64,000 bases of DNA from Linepithema humile (taxonomy: Eukaryota > Arthropoda > Insecta > Hymenoptera > Formicidae): assembly GCF_040581485.1 (NCBI RefSeq), contig NC_090133.1, positions 2,604,001 through 2,668,000 on the forward strand, read 5' to 3'. Under the pieces are notes generated by a model. It did no database searches. It was not told where the DNA came from and worked only from the letters and a program-made list of their open reading frames with translations. The number at the start of each line of letters is the position of its first letter. Position 1 is the stretch's first letter. The translations under genes were made by a program, and so were the position numbers. Shown here piece by piece: positions 47,501 through 61,409 of this stretch.

Positions 47501-50500
47501 CGCCAAAGCTGGCGGTCTTTCAGCAGGGTCGTTACATATCATCGCTTTGATGACCAGTAACGCTAGTTCTTTGTCGCTCGAGAATATTCCCTGAAGTCCT
47601 GTCAGATCGCTTTCGCCACCTATAAATTAGATTTAGCAAGTAAACATTATTTTTAATATCTTTTGTCTAGAAGGGGTGAGTAAATCTATAACAAACTTTA
47701 TATGAATCTTTAGTTTGAAATTTCACTCAGAAAATATTGACTGCTTACAGAGAATATTGGCTTGTCGTCGTAACGGATCGCCAAAGGGATGCTTGCCGCC
47801 GGAGAGAACGTAATAGAAGACGCAGCCGAGAGAAAAAATGTCGACCGCGCATGTCGTCCTCTCTCCGTTTAGCATCTCCGGCGCTATCCAACCGTCAGTT
47901 CCGGTAACGCCAGACCTTCGCGAAAACGACACGCGACCAAGTTGAAGCTTCTTGCATAATCCAAAGTCTGATATCATTGCACGTACTTCTCCCCGAGGTC
48001 CAGGCACAGAGAGCAGAACATTGTGAGGCTTAATGTCCCTATGTACTGTACAAAGATTATAAATTTTCATGAATTAATTCAATTCTTCAATTTTCTTAAA
48101 ATAAAGCAACGAATCATGAAAGAATTATATTGCTCCTTTGTAATATTTCATGGTTGTCGATTTTAAAGTATAATTTATCGTGAAAAAACAATTTATTCTA
48201 TTATAGAAAAATTTGCTACAAAAATATTTTAGATATATCATTTTTTATCTATGAATTTGTTGGCTAATTTAAAATCGATTTTGTTCTGACAAAAATATCT
48301 AACAATTAATCATTCTTGAGTAAAAAGAATTGAAAATAAAATGTTTATCGTTCTAAAACTACTTTAAAACTCACCAATATCCAAGATATGTAAATGCGCC
48401 AAGCCGGATGTGGCTTGATGCAAAATATTTTTCATAGATATCTTCTCCCTGTCATATGTACCGGCCACGTAATCTTGCAAGGTGGCTTCGGCCAGCTCCA
48501 GGGCGATGTACCTGAACATACGATCCTGTTCGGTACAAAAATATCTAACTACGTTTTCATGGGCGTCTGATTCCCGCAACAGAGCCACCTCACGATCTGC
48601 GAACGTAAAACAATCCGGCAACAAACGTTTCACAGCCACAGCACGATCATCAAATTCACCTCTGAAAGAAGAAACAAGGAAATAGAGATCTTTTTTCGTA
48701 TAAACCATATAATACAAATGTTTAAGAAAATCAAGATAAACGCCGCAGTCTGTAGATATTAAATATATTAGAAACACACACACCTATATACAAAAGTTCC
48801 ATCGCATCCTTTGCCAAGGACTTGTCCTGTGTCAAATATAATTTTCCCGACTTTCACCAAGCCCTCTCCGATGTCTTCCGGCATAACAACCGGGTAGCCT
48901 GCTTTATCAGAATTACTCGTGCGACTGCTTTCGCGCGAACCCTTAACAATCAATTTAACAATCAAGATTTAATTAATCTGATTATATTACAATTGAAGAT
49001 TATTCAATCACACATTATCAAAGGAAAAATATTAATTTTCTAGAGAGTGCAAAATGAGCGAAGTTGGCAAACAATTATACTTTAATATTGACATATTTGT
49101 GTAATGTGGCCATAGTTTTACCTTGAGCGTTATCAATGACAGTTGTCGGTGTTGCTGTTTGTACCTCAAGTGTCTTGCTCTTCGGACAAACACGTACAAA
49201 ACCATAATAATCATTGAAGCCGCAATGATCAACTTGACATTCTTGTTCTCCTGATTAATTATCCACATCATACTCTCGTTGTAGGTCTTCGATATAATTC
49301 TCTGCCAGCTCTGGTTACTTTCCGACTGCGCAGTATCGTTTGACACGTCTGTCTGTACAGCGACAGTTAACTTCGTCTCAGTGCTATTCGAAGTGTCCAA
49401 GATTATTGGATTGGATAATCCAGTTATTTGAAGGAGTTGATTCTGCAGTTTATATTCCACAGGAACTTTGTAGTGGCCTGAGAAAATTGGAAATATACAA
49501 CACTTTTGTTTGTTATTATTTAGTTGACATGTAGCTGCGGCTTGCACATTACCTAAAATAATGCCATCTTTTGTGCGTTTGACGTCTTGATAACCGTCAT
49601 CGTCAATGTTGGAAATAAAAATATAATCTTCCGGCACACTGTTATCATTCGCATGAAAATGCGACGTCAATAATGGCCCTTCCAGCAATAAATGTCCAGT
49701 GTTGTTCGGTATCGTGGCGACCAACGATGGTAAAGCATAAGGGCCATTTCGATGCTCTCCAATGTACAAAGTTGGCCTGAAAAAAAAAACAAGAACTCAC
49801 TTTACTTATAAATCTTTACTTTAATATAAAGTTTTAATCTTCATTTAACTCTTTTAGGTTACTTTTCTTCACTGACTTACAATAATGAAACGTCGGTCGG
49901 TTTTGTAATAGACATTTCCAGCGATGAATCAGCGATACGCTTGAAAGGAATTGTCAGCAGTCCGTCTTTCGTTACAGTGTACATCGCTATCACCGGACTC
50001 TCAAGGTCTAATTCCCAAAGAATTTTGCCTGATCTCCTGTCCAGAGTCACAACGCGACCTCTTGAGCTCGTAGTGAAATGTACCAAGTCTGAAATGAAAT
50101 AAAATTTTTATATTATAAAAAATATAAGTCAAAAAGAAAGAAGATTCTGCAATAGAAGCATTGATTTTCTCTACTGTAAATTTATTTGATATTTTATATG
50201 CGATAATGTAATGAAATCTCCAAAATGCGTCATTGTCGCATAAAAATGGCATAACGTACCATAATTGGCTGTTACATCTGGTGCCATTTGTGCAGCGGAA
50301 TAATCGTAGAACGTTAGATTCCACTTCCTATCCTTGTGCTTGCTGTCGACCATGCTAATGCTGTATTCTGCACGACCAACAAAGATAGTATTCTGCATTT
50401 CCAAGGGACAGGTGTCTTTCACTTTGGTAAAACTCAGCTGTTCCTTCTCGCCGGTCGTTGGATCAATGCTGAACCAAACGTCGATCTTTTTGCCAGTGTA

Positions 50501-51453
50501 GAATATGCCATCGCTGCTTTTACATGGACTGTTAGCCACCAGTTGAGGGATGGTAAATGGCAGCTTTTTCAATGGTTTTGAATCCCCTGAAGAGAGATAG
50601 ATAGAGCCGTCTGCATCTGGAAGAAACACTGGCCTGCAAATAAAATAAAATGGTTAATAAAGATTCATGATGTTTCGCCTGATGTGTAAAAGAAATTAAT
50701 TATAGTTATAATATTAAAAAATGTTATATAAACTGAAAATAATTATAATTTTATCATTATCTAATCAATATCAATATGCTACATAAAAGATATACATTTT
50801 GGTCTGCGACAGATCGATAGGCACTTGTGAGGCACTTGAGTAGGCACTGACTGCTGGCTCTGAAATATAAAAATATATAATATGTAACAAATAATATATG
50901 ACAAATTGATTTTCCAATGTTATCAAGCAATTATTACCATCGTTCTGTTGCCACCGTATTGTTCCAGATTGCTGGCTAACACCCACAAGTGATCCATTAA
51001 GAGTAAAAAATAAAAGAAGAGGGTCATCTTGTTCTGCCACCAGTTCAGTATTAAGATTCTATCAATATTATTTGAATTAATTAAATGTGAATTGCAAAAC
51101 TAAATATCTATAATGGCTTTCTCATGGTTTCATCAAAAATCTAAATGTAAAATAAAAATTTTGTCCCAAAAAAATGCTAATTAAAGTAAAATGATAAATT
51201 ACACTCGCAGATTTAATCTGCTCATATAACATACATGTATTTATATTAATTACATCAAATCAAATATGCTACAAGTTTTTCTAATAATTATTATCCAATT
51301 TAAATTTATTCGCAGTTCATTGTGTATAAAGACGAATGAGAAAGCTCATAATAAATCTCTGATGAAGGAAATTACATTACATACATTTACCACCTGCTGT
51401 CCTGCGCTGAAGGATAGTATCGCAAGGATAACAACCAGACTCCACTCTCGCAT
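44546..51453 (-). CDS. ERN1: IRE1 ER-stress kinase/endoribonuclease (13 coding exons)
   Basis: The exons, in transcript order, are 51453-51391, 51058-50938, 50859-50796, 50633-50260, 50088-49881, 49776-49553, 49477-49122, 48941-48784, 48661-48375, 48045-47749, 47619-47447, 45239-45048 and 44953-44546; 974 aa. IRE1 senses unfolded protein in the ER lumen and, once oligomerised, splices XBP1 mRNA. Seen are a signal peptide (MREWSLVVILAILSFSAG), the luminal beta-propeller-like domain, a membrane segment (about 434-449), and kinase motifs GKGCDG (513-518), Lys534 in VAVKR, HRD (620-622) and DFG (645-647). The KEN RNase domain has catalytic residues matching human Asn906 and His910 at Asn838 and His842 (LRNK/KHHYREL). 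The C-terminal tail is Arg/Lys-rich. Exon 12 uses the weak donor gtcggt. The 2.2-kb intron before exon 12 carries a small gene on the opposite strand. Confidence 0.98.
45953..45960 (+). promoter_or_regulatory. TATA box of the nested secreted-protein gene
   Basis: TATATAAG lies about 95 bp before the ATG of the nested gene, with start of transcription expected near 45985. A clear TATA box fits a regulated, tissue-specific gene rather than a housekeeping one. Confidence 0.6.
46055..46854 (+). CDS. Small secreted alpha-helical protein, nested in an IRE1 intron
   Basis: The exons are 46055-46112, 46374-46577 and 46685-46854 (gtaaga/tag, gtaggt/tag); the frame closes at 143 aa. The N-terminus MKFILFFLLIAVGQYAEV is a classic signal peptide. 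The mature part has two cysteines (Cys20, and one in LLCIKNN) that could form a disulfide, and looks helical throughout (ILSQSIRQLRQEVDETAVDIQYRLYTVAIEIFANAIF-type heptads). The C-terminal ~25 residues are polar. No known family is recognised. A TATA box lies upstream and AATAAA occurs at about 47216. The gene lies wholly inside the IRE1 intron between coding exons 11 and 12, on the other strand. The stop-interrupted stretch after 46854 is treated as 3' UTR. Confidence 0.72.
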
Positions 51454-52824
51454 TGTAAAGAATCTTTGTGCAACTTTGATCTGATACAATCTTATTGAGT
51501 TTCAACCTTATCGTACACACATATGGATTTCTTGCACAGAACCGTGTGCAATAATAATCACAATGCATTTGTCTACATGTTCGCATGTATTCATACGAAT
51601 ATGTAGATCACGATTTTTTCAGATGTATCATTCAACATGATTATCGCATGATTCTTTTTCGGTATATTCGACGGAAGAAACATGGATCATATTCCTTCTC
51701 GACTATGCATGACATCTTTGTTACTTCTTCTCACGAACGGGACACGAGGTCTTGCAAACAAGATCATCCTGCAAAAAAAAAGGCGCGATTGTCATGGAAG
51801 ATATTTTACGCCGTTAGCGATTGCATGTACCTGAAGCGAAGATCTAATCATTGTAACACATTTATTTTATTCATTACATCACAAGTCTTTCTGTAGTCTT
51901 TAAAAATATCGATTAGATACCTAATTAAACCACATCTTGGAGGCGTATAAAATGACGTATAGTACACAAAACATGTTTCGTAGAATATTGTAGAATATTT
52001 TCCATAGCACGTACTTCGTATATATATATCATAATAGCTCCAAAAGTAGGAGGTGATACGCGATAAGAAGCGACACGATGGCCAATCCTTTCTCGCTACG
52101 TATTCGCTCTATCACGAAAAAGCGAGAGGTTGATTGGCAACTGAAGGAAACGCGTATATTCTGCATATATATATGTATGTTAATGCGTTTAAGAAACGGC
52201 AATCAATCAAAAAGCATATCACTGGAAAACACTAGCGATGCAACCAATCAAATAATTATTTGTGCATCTCATGCGCAGGGGCCCTAAGTAATCGGAAAGT
52301 GAATGCGACTTGTAAATCTAGAAGTATTCACTAATCATAGGCAATTGCAATTTAATGGTTACATTGCACAATCATTGCATTTTCCGTGTTGCGTGACTGT
52401 TGCAGCCGGTTTCAGTGACATTTTGTCATCAAAAAGGTTAATCTCTTGCCATATTGATGCGATACAAATTATTCTAAGATGCCTAATATAATTAAATATA
52501 AAATAAATATAAACCTTGAACTTGTTTTACTGTAATTTCTCGCATTATGTCGTCAGCATTTTCAAAACGTACAAAAGAAATGATGAAAAGTGTCATACTT
52601 TAGGTTATTCACGTGCGTACTTTTTCAAATTTAGACAAGAACCTTTTATATTCGAAAAGAATTGAATAATTTTGAATAATATGACTCATGATTTGATTTT
52701 AGTATAACAAAGCATTTATTTTGTGTTACAATAATCATATTATTATTAATAATTATCATGTTATAACGTATAGTTTATCTTCAGGAAACTGCAGAGGCAT
52801 ATATATATAAGGACTTGTTCAACA
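51454..52824. promoter_or_regulatory. Divergent IRE1/YARS intergenic region
   Basis: 1.37 kb between two divergent start codons. TATATATATAAGG just before the YARS start (about 52800) is a possible core element. Several short frames lack any domain or codon signal. Which gene each motif serves cannot be told by eye. Confidence 0.5.
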
Positions 52825-55159
52825 ATGGCTTTGGCGTGGACTGATAAATATAAGCTCATTACCAGGAATCTGGCAGAATGGCTGGGAGACGAGAAACTCA
52901 AGAGTATCTTGAAGAAACGTGATCTCAAGCTGTACTGGGGCACAGCTACAACAGGAAAGCCTCATATTGGCTACTTTGCGCCTATGTCCAAAATAGCTGA
53001 CTTTTTACGAGCAGAAGCGGAAGTAACGATTCTCTTTGCGGATCTTCACGCATACTTGGACAACATGAAGGCACCCTGGGAACTGTTGGAGCTTCGTACT
53101 CAATATTATGAAACTATAATCAAGGCAATGCTGAAATCCATCGATGTTCCACTGGACAAACTAAAGTTCGTCAAAGGAACTGATTATCAATTATCCAAGT
53201 AGGTTAACATTGAAATATTGAACCATGCATTTTAGTATCTCGCATTATATAGCATGTTATACTTTTATTGTTTAAAATTAGGGTATAAAATTCCCAAATA
53301 TGTCAATAATAATGTGCAACTTTTTGTCATATTTGTGTTGCAATAAATACTAATCCTGTATTTACTAGAAAAATAGCTTATTGTATGTAAAATATTTTGA
53401 TTGATGTAGTACAATTGTTTCAAATAATTCTCTTCCTTTTTCAAGGGAATACACATTAGACATGTATCGTCTGAGCTCGCTGGTGACGGAACACGATGCG
53501 AAGAAAGCGGGTGCCGAGGTCGTCAAGCAGATTTCCAATCCTTTGCTGTCTGGTCTTCTGTATCCAGGTTTACAGGCGCTCGACGAGCAGCATCTGAAAA
53601 TCGATGCACAGTTCGGTGGCGTTGATCAAAGAAAGATTTTCACTTTCGCGGAAAAGTACTTGCCGATGATGGGATACGAGAAACATATTCATCTAATGAA
53701 TCCAATGAGTCAGTATTAAGTCTGTACGTTTCGCTGTAACACAATTTTCAAAGTTTGCACTTTTTTCATGTTTTTTTCTTTTTCTCAGTTCCCGGATTGG
53801 CAGGCGCAAAGATGTCTTCATCCGAGGACGATTCCAAAATTGATTTGTTGGACAATCCTGCGGCGGTCAAAAAGAAGCTTAAAAAGGCGTTTTGCGAACC
53901 TGGAAATATCGCGGACAACGGAGTCTTGGCGTTCTCAAAACACATCATATTTCCGCTATTCAAAAATGGCGAAGTATTTAACGTATCCAGATCTGCAGAA
54001 TTCGGTATACAATTTATATTACTTGCTGTAGAAAAATAATGATTAGACAGATTTAGGAGAAGTATAATATAATAAATCTTAGTGGTTTTTTTAAATTTCA
54101 GGTGGCGACGTGTCCTTCTCCGAGTACGAGAGCTTGGAAGCGGCCTTCGCGAAACAAGAGATACACCCCGGTGATTTGAAAAACGCCGTGGAGGTGTACA
54201 TTAACAGACTCCTGGATCCGATAAGAAAGGAATTTGAAAATTCGAAGCTGAAGTCGCTTGCGAGCAAAGCATATCCTCCGCAAAAAAGTAATTTAGCTTG
54301 CTAAAAATATTTACTGCTGATGAAATATGCAAGATCAGCTTCGTAAAGTAATTGTGATTCTTATCACACAGAAGCCGCGGAGGCGGAAATTACTCCTGCG
54401 AGATTGGATATCCGAGTGGGCAAAATAGTCGAAGTGAAGAAGCATCCCGATGCGGACTCGCTCTACGTGGAGAAGATAGATTTAGGCGAACCGAGCGGTC
54501 CACGTACCATAGTTAGCGGTCTAGTTAATTTCGTACCTATAAATGAGATGGAGAACAGGATGGTGGTAATCCTGGCCAATTTGAAGCCGGCGAATCTCAG
54601 GGGAATCTCATCGCACGGAATGGTCCTCTGTGCTTCGGTGTAAGTGTTAAAAAAAAAAAAAAATCTAGATTATTACATCTACGGATTAAATTCAGAAATA
54701 TCAAGTTGTGTGGTATTTATAGAATAAAGCCTATTATCTTCATGAAATACAAATGGTTAATGGAGTTCTTAGCGTATTGCACAAAGGGTACGAATGATAA
54801 AATTCACTGTTGCACTTTTCACAGCGAGGAACCGACAAGGCAAGTGGAGCCTTTGAGACCTCCGGCGGGTAGCGTGCCGGGTGATGAAATTGTTATCGAG
54901 GGATACGAAGACGGGACGGCGGACGACGTGCTTAATCCAAAGAAGAAAGTGTGGGAGAAGCTGCAGGTATTGATCATTCACTTTTCAAGAAGTTCAAATA
55001 AAAGACGTGCGTTTTCTTCATGCGATGATCTGGTGTTGTTGTCAGGTTGATCTTGTGGTGAACGGTGATGGTGTAGCTTCGTGGAGTGGAAATCCACTGC
55101 TCACTTCGACGGGCGGCAAGATAACGAGCGACTCTCTAAGAAACGTTCCCATCAAATAA
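52825..55159 (+). CDS. YARS1: Tyrosyl-tRNA synthetase, cytosolic (seven exons)
   Basis: The exons are 52825-53198, 53446-53708, 53789-54004, 54102-54287, 54372-54639, 54825-54966 and 55046-55159; 520 aa, like animal orthologues (~528). It charges tRNA-Tyr in the cytosol. The Rossmann class I core shows the HIGH-type motif as HIGY (47-50) and KMSSS (220-224). Around 335-355 lies a variable linker, followed by the EMAP-II-like tRNA-binding domain typical of animal YARS (LDIRVGKIVEVKKHPDADSLYVEKIDLGE, then VVILANLKPANLRGI and SSHGMVLCAS). In vertebrates this C-terminal domain can be released as a cytokine. It ends SLRNVPIK. The intron between exons 5 and 6 has a perfect gtaagt donor. Confidence 0.98.
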
Positions 55160-57170
55160 TGCATTTACAATCATCCGTATTATTCATGACACCGGCTTCA
55201 AATGGCCAATAATTTATGTTGTTTATACTTTTATGAACTACCTGTTATCTCATCTTTTATATTTTTCTAGCATGTAATGTGCACATGCGCGCAGATATGA
55301 GACTACGTATGATTACGTGCAAAAATTTACAAAAAATTTAGCAAACGTGTAGATAAATAGATTCAATTATCAAATTATCGAGTGTTTTTTTTTTTGTGTG
55401 AATCCTATTATTCATGAGAAAATAAGAAGAGCGAAATTACAGAACAAATGCGATTGACACTGTGAAATGCTGCGTGTTGGCTCGATTCTTGCTTTTTTTG
55501 CCAGCCAAGATATTACGAGACATACTGCAAACTCTCGTAAGATACAACCGTCTAACAATTTTTTATTACTTACCTTCTGTGCTTCAGTTTATTTTTTGGA
55601 CTATAGCGTAATACAAAGAATTACAACAACTCACAAAATATTTTATTTTTTTTGTCTTGCACGTATAAAAAGTAATAAATATCTACTGTTACAAGTATAT
55701 TCTATAAAATATAAACTTTGTGTTTACAGTAGCGCCCAACATCATTCATTTTAAAACAATTATTGTGCATTCAACCACTGCGGGTTGCATTGCACATCGA
55801 ACATAAAACTGAAAAGTTCTATAAAGGCAGAGCAACATCTTCCGTTCGAATACGATATCAAGGTAAGTTCAGATTCAATAATTTTTTTGAAGATGAAAAA
55901 GTGCTCATTAATAAGAATGGCTTTTTATCCTGAAGAATCTTGAATCAACTTATCGAAGGAAAAAAGAATTGACTCACTTTGTGTTAACATTGAAAACAGT
56001 GAATCATCCAAATGTGATCCAAATTGTGTCAAAACACGTGATAACGAATAATTTTGAACTTACGTTTTTGCAAATAGAAATATCGTAAAGCAAAGTAGAG
56101 ATGAAGATCAGCCAGTTAACAATTTTCCGGTGGGATAAAAGTTTAATTCATTATAGAATATTTTTCAAATCACGTAACAACAAATGTAACAATAAGAACT
56201 TATAAACGTGTGAACATTTAACTTAAAATTGCTCCGAATGTATTAATTCCAATTTGAATTTTAAATTTTCGTTGGAATTTCAATTAAGCCATTCGGGATA
56301 ACAAATTAATTATATGTATAAATAACTGTATCATTAAATAAATATAAAACATAACTAAAACAATCGTGGCAATCAGCTGCACTATGTATTGCGTCACGTA
56401 AGTTTTTTTTTTTTTTAACTATTTGTCGAGATTTCAAATAAAACTTAAAAGCATTTGAAATCTTCTATTCAAATTGAATTAATCACAAATTTAATTAATG
56501 TCATTAATCGGTAATTCGTAAATTTCTTACAATGCAATTGGATATAATTATGTAATGTTTGAAGTTTTTTCTGTGTATTCTGCAAAATGTACTTGCCAGT
56601 TTGTAACTTGATAATATAAAAATTGAGCCAACGCACATTCTAAAGTGTGTACTTTTTACTTGTTAAGAAGAAACTTTATTTCCGGCATTAGTATTCAAGT
56701 TATTACGTTCTTTTTAAAGTAATTGGCTAAAAGTTTAACAATTAATTCCTTATTGCACAATTACATCCAATTAAAGTTATTGAATAAATTAATTAAAAAA
56801 TGTAACATTTATATTCGTGGATTAGTCATTTTTAGCGATAAAGTCTCTTAAAGGCAGTGATGCTGAATCAAATCCACGAACCGTAATTGAGAACATGTCA
56901 ACAATTCTTTGATATACGAACGAAATACGAATGAGTCAACTTTACTAACGAATCAACAATGCTTACATATAATCGATCTCGAATTTCAATAGAAAACTTC
57001 GCGATCGCGTGTGCAACGAACATGGAACTGGCGTAAACTTACCGTTCCTTGCACAAAGTTTTGAACGCAGCGATCGCGTAAAGCGTAGATCTTCCTATCT
57101 TCTCCACGAAAACATTCTTACGCGCTATGATTCGACTAGAATCGCGTTGCAAAAAAAAAATCGAGGTCGC
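55160..57170. other. Intergenic region between convergent YARS and zinc-finger gene
   Basis: AT-rich, with only short frames lacking domains. The GC content rises at about 57000 as the zinc-finger 3' end begins. No repeat with clear termini was found. Confidence 0.55.
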
Positions 57171-60100
57171 TCAGTCAGTGTCGTCCACTTCGGCACGCGC
57201 GACAACGGGAAGCGGCGGCGAAGGGACGACTAGTTTGTCCTCGAAATCCTCGCCGAGGAGAAAGTTCTCGTGCACCTCCTCCTCTCGCGCCGGTTCCGGC
57301 GGCGCCAGCGCGTCCTGATCGTGTTGCTTGAGATGGTCCTTCAGGGCGAACGCCCGGCCGTACGACGCGCCGCATATGTAACAACTGAACTTGAGATTGT
57401 TGTCCTTCTTGTGCGTCTGGATGTGCGCGCGGACCGCGTAGAGCGACGCGAACGGCCGCGAGCACTCGGTGCACCGAAACGGCTTCGTGTGACTGTTCTT
57501 GTGACCGGCCAGCTGCACCCGCGTCTTGAACGTCTTCGGGCAGTACGGACACGTGTAGGCGCGCTCCTCGCCGTGCGTCAGCAGGTGATGATTGTAGACC
57601 GACGACGCCTTGAAGCGTTTGCCGCAGTGCTGGCAGGCGTACGGTCGCACCCCAGTGTGCGTTCGCATGTGAAGAGTCAGGCAATAAGACACGCGAAAGG
57701 TCTTACCACAAACCTATCGGCAGAGACACCGTCGTTGTTTTTTTTTTTTTTTTTTTTTTTTCGCTTGCCGCACAATGTGATTTATAAATATCAAAACTAC
57801 GAAAAGATCTAGAGACCCAACAATTTCGTCGTACGCCAGGTTTCTTCAGAGGCGGTCACATACGAGGTCAAAAGGTCCCATACTTCTCCCGAGCGAAACA
57901 GTTAATTCTGAACGATGCGCGAAGTATGATGGAGCTACGAGACACGAATGAGAGCAACCGCGTAACTGAAACGTTGGCTAGCGAACGAAGGTTAGCGCAC
58001 TGCACATCGTATTTCGAGCATTGTTCATAATCAATTGGCTCATTTGACTTCGTATACTATCCAGCCAGAGCCGACTATGTCTATGTACCTCACAAGCGTG
58101 TGGCTTCTCTCCGGTGTGAATCCGCTCGTGTTTCACTTTTTCGTGAGGTCTGGTAAACCTACGACCACAATGCTGGCACTGATAGGGTTTCTGACTGTCA
58201 CTAGCTTCCACCGTCGTCATTGTCGTCGCCGTGGTCGTTATCGTCGCCGCTGCCGTCGACGCTGATGTCACTGCGACCATCGCCGCCATTGTTGATCCCG
58301 TCGCTGTTGTTCTTCCGGCTATTAAAGTCGATGCAAGCGCAGTAGGCGATTGCGGAGGCGCTAGCTCACTGTGCACTGCCGTGTGCATCGCTAAACTGTC
58401 CGCGGAGTCAAACTTCCGGTTACAAACGGCGCAGGTCACCGAATCGCCGGTATGCAGTGCCATGTGTGCATCCTTGTACGACTCCGACAAAGTTTTGCCT
58501 GCAAAACATTAGGATTTGGTTAGAATGCTGAAGAGATCAAACACATTACAAGTTGAAAAATAGTAAATTGCAACTTTACTATACACAGAATATCTGCTCA
58601 AATTTGGAAAAAAATTCTATGACTTTCAGAAATTTTCGATACAAGTTTGAAAAATATAACAAATTCGAATTTAGAATAAATTTGCTTATTATAAGTTTTT
58701 TGTACAATGTTTTCGTTTATAGAGAAAAAGATAAGATTTATTTTTATATCAAGTTTTTTTTTTAAGTATAAAACAGAATTAAAGAGCAAATATATTGATC
58801 ACAAAATAGAATAAAAATTGTAAAAAAAAAAAAACAGAAATTCTTTGAATCTTAATAAGATTCTTTAAGATTTTTCTAGATAGAAAAAATTTCATGAAAA
58901 ATTATAATTTTTGTTCGTTAAATAAGTACTTTTGAAAAAATATTATCGTTCTTGTATTGTAAATTAAGTTAATAATTAATCAATGGATTTGTTACCGCAT
59001 TCGGGGCAAGTGAAGGTAGCATTAGGAGTCCCCTCAGGTGCATCGACGTGTCTGGCTCTCACCGGGGCGTGCATTCTCGAATGCAATCGTAAGCTCTTAT
59101 GAGAACAGAACTCAGTACCACACGTGGTACAAATAAATGTCTTTTGGCTCGGATCGACTTCACTCTCGTGCACTTTCGCATGGAGCTGCAATGCCTTGAG
59201 AGTCGCAAAGCTCTGATCGCACTGATCGCAGCGATTGTTGCCGTGAAGACAGGCGTGCACGCGAAAGTTTCCCAATTTGGAAAACTGCTGCGAGCATTGA
59301 TTGCACTTGTACATTCGCATTGACGCCGCCGTCAGCCGCTTCTCCCGCATCTGCACAACATTACGTATGAGAGAGGTTGGTCCTTACACGTTTGTGGAAT
59401 GTTAATTTGTATTTTGTGTTTGGTAGACCAAAATGTGATACATTAAATCTTGCGCAAGTTTATTCTTCCGCTGAAAATCGAGTGCACCATAAAGCCGTAC
59501 CTTAACGCCCTCCACGTTTGAGAAAAACTTCTCGATCATCGGAGCCTTCGCCGACTGGGATGACGTGACTTGAATTGGCGTGCGGTCCCAGAATCTCTCG
59601 ATTTGCACTACCTTCCTGGTGTAGAGTCTACCCTCATTGTCCACGCATTCCTCCGTGCGCAGCGTGTTCATCGTTTGCCGTTGCCGTGCGTTTGCCACGT
59701 TTTCTGAGCTTTCAGGACCCGCGGGCACTGCGTTCATAGGCACCGTCGTCGTTAGGTCATCTAACTGCTCCGCCATCTCCAGCAGAACCTCCTGTCCATC
59801 ATGAAACTGCTTGATGTGCTCCAAAACAGAGTTGAAGCTGATTTCGCAGCTGGTGCAACTGTACACAGCCTCGGATTCCAACTGCAAAAAAATTGTAAAT
59901 GCAAATTGCTATCCACTCAAACCTTGAAAAAATTTTCCTGAAAGTTCCTTGATTTTTCAGACATCTTTAATCCAATTTCCAAGCAAAAATAGAACGAAAA
60001 AGAAAAAGAATGAAGAAAAGCCACTCAAGTTTCAAATGTTAAATTTAAAAAAACAGTGGCTAATTAGTAATCGGCTGCTTACAAAAGCAAAATTTTCAAA

Positions 60101-61409
60101 TCAAATTTCTCGAGTTCTAATAAAATGTCTAATAAACATCCTAATCTGTTAGGTACACCAAGATACAAGCCTGAATGTTACATCCGATAGTAGCCGATAT
60201 CTTTACCTCACACAGTTCTTGCTTGACGCGCAGCAGACCAGCCTCGTCGATCACTCCTGCGTCGTTTATGCGATCCATGTCGATCAAGGTTGTGGCGTCA
60301 CCGTCCAAGAGCGCGGGACCTCCCGGTAACACGGCGATTACGCTCTTCTCTATCGGTGTAGCTTTGCGTTCCACATTGGCATTTGACACAGGGATAGTTA
60401 TTAATCCTTGCGACGGTTGCAGCCTCTTCTGCATTCCATTGACCACGTCAGGAAACTCCCCGGGCATCTTGAAATCCAGAGAATTTTGATCTGGTTGCGT
60501 TTCTTCTGTGTCCATCTTTTCTACGACTTTAATCTCTCCTAATGTTTTCATTAGAAACAATATCCGATTCACGGAATCTTCGTATGCGGCAAAACAGAAA
60601 TTTTACGAACCATTCTCATCCATTTGTATTGTCTGCGGGTCGCCCACTATGACAACGCCAGTATTGTTTAAAGTCGCGAAGAAGCCTTGATCGATCTGCT
60701 GCGTTTTGACATCCTGAAATCAACTGTTATAGTTACAAGATATCTTCAGTGCAAAAAATGATAAACTAACAATTATACAAATAAGAAACTCTTCTTTATT
60801 CCTCAGCAACAAAAAAAATGTAACTTGCATTAAAAATTTCATTAACATTCTAAGTATGTTAAATTCAAATAAAAATTAAAGTTTTTATTAAATTCTTCTT
60901 ACTCAAATATTGAACATCTTTTAGGAAAAGAGTCGATTCACAATTATTTTAAGAATCTGCTCTTAAAAGATAATGTCAGTGACAAAATAACATATGTATG
61001 TGAATAATTTTTCAAGCTTTTAAGAAAATTCCTGACATCAAATGATACTTTATAAAAGACAGAATTCTACAATAGTGAAATTATTTGTAAAGTTGCAACT
61101 AAATGTTCATTGTATACAACAGTTTACTTTGCTCTTTTCTCTACCAACCATTAAAATATCCACTTTGGTTTCAGGCTCTTTGCCAGTTTTTCGAAGCCTG
61201 TCCATTATGATGTCAGGTTTCATCTTGCACTCCAGATCTTGCTCGCATTTGTCCAAGTGCTGAATGAGCGCTGTCACAGAGTCGGAACGCTGCGAACAGC
61301 TGGGACAATAGAGATTGTCCGTTATGCTTAACAAGTGATATTTGAGAGACTGCGAATTATTGAAGGTTTCGCCGCAACACATAGGACAGACAAGACTCAG
61401 CGAGCCCAT
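57171..61409 (-). CDS. C2H2 zinc-finger protein, ~11 tandem fingers (seven exons)
   Basis: The exons, in transcript order, are 61409-61128, 60713-60611, 60538-60207, 59881-59501, 59350-58996, 58498-58089 and 57713-57171; all GT/AG; 801 aa. The first exon carries paired Cys motifs (CPMCCGETF, YCPSCSQRS). The middle (exons 2-4) is acidic and probably regulatory, with one partial finger (CTSCEISF..HIKQFH). From about residue 375 come eleven C2H2 fingers: YKCNQC, NRCDQC, FICTTC, FTCPEC, VTCAVC, YQCQHC, HACEVC, YACQHC, YTCPYC, FRCTEC and FSCYIC. Several are joined by TGEKP-like linkers (IHTGEKPHACE, RTHTGVRPYAC). Between fingers 5 and 6 lies a Ser/Ala/Thr-rich insert. The C-terminus is acidic. It is very likely a DNA-binding transcription factor, but I cannot assign an orthologue. 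Three finger-spanning junctions confirm the splices. Confidence 0.95.

Noticed and set aside
51585..52491. Several short plus-strand frames between IRE1 and YARS
   Set aside because: No domain, no codon bias, and no consistent splice sites; treated as promoter and intergenic sequence.
57270..57812. A 180-aa plus-strand frame
   Set aside because: Antisense of the last zinc-finger exon. It ends in a poly-T-derived Phe run and has no domain.
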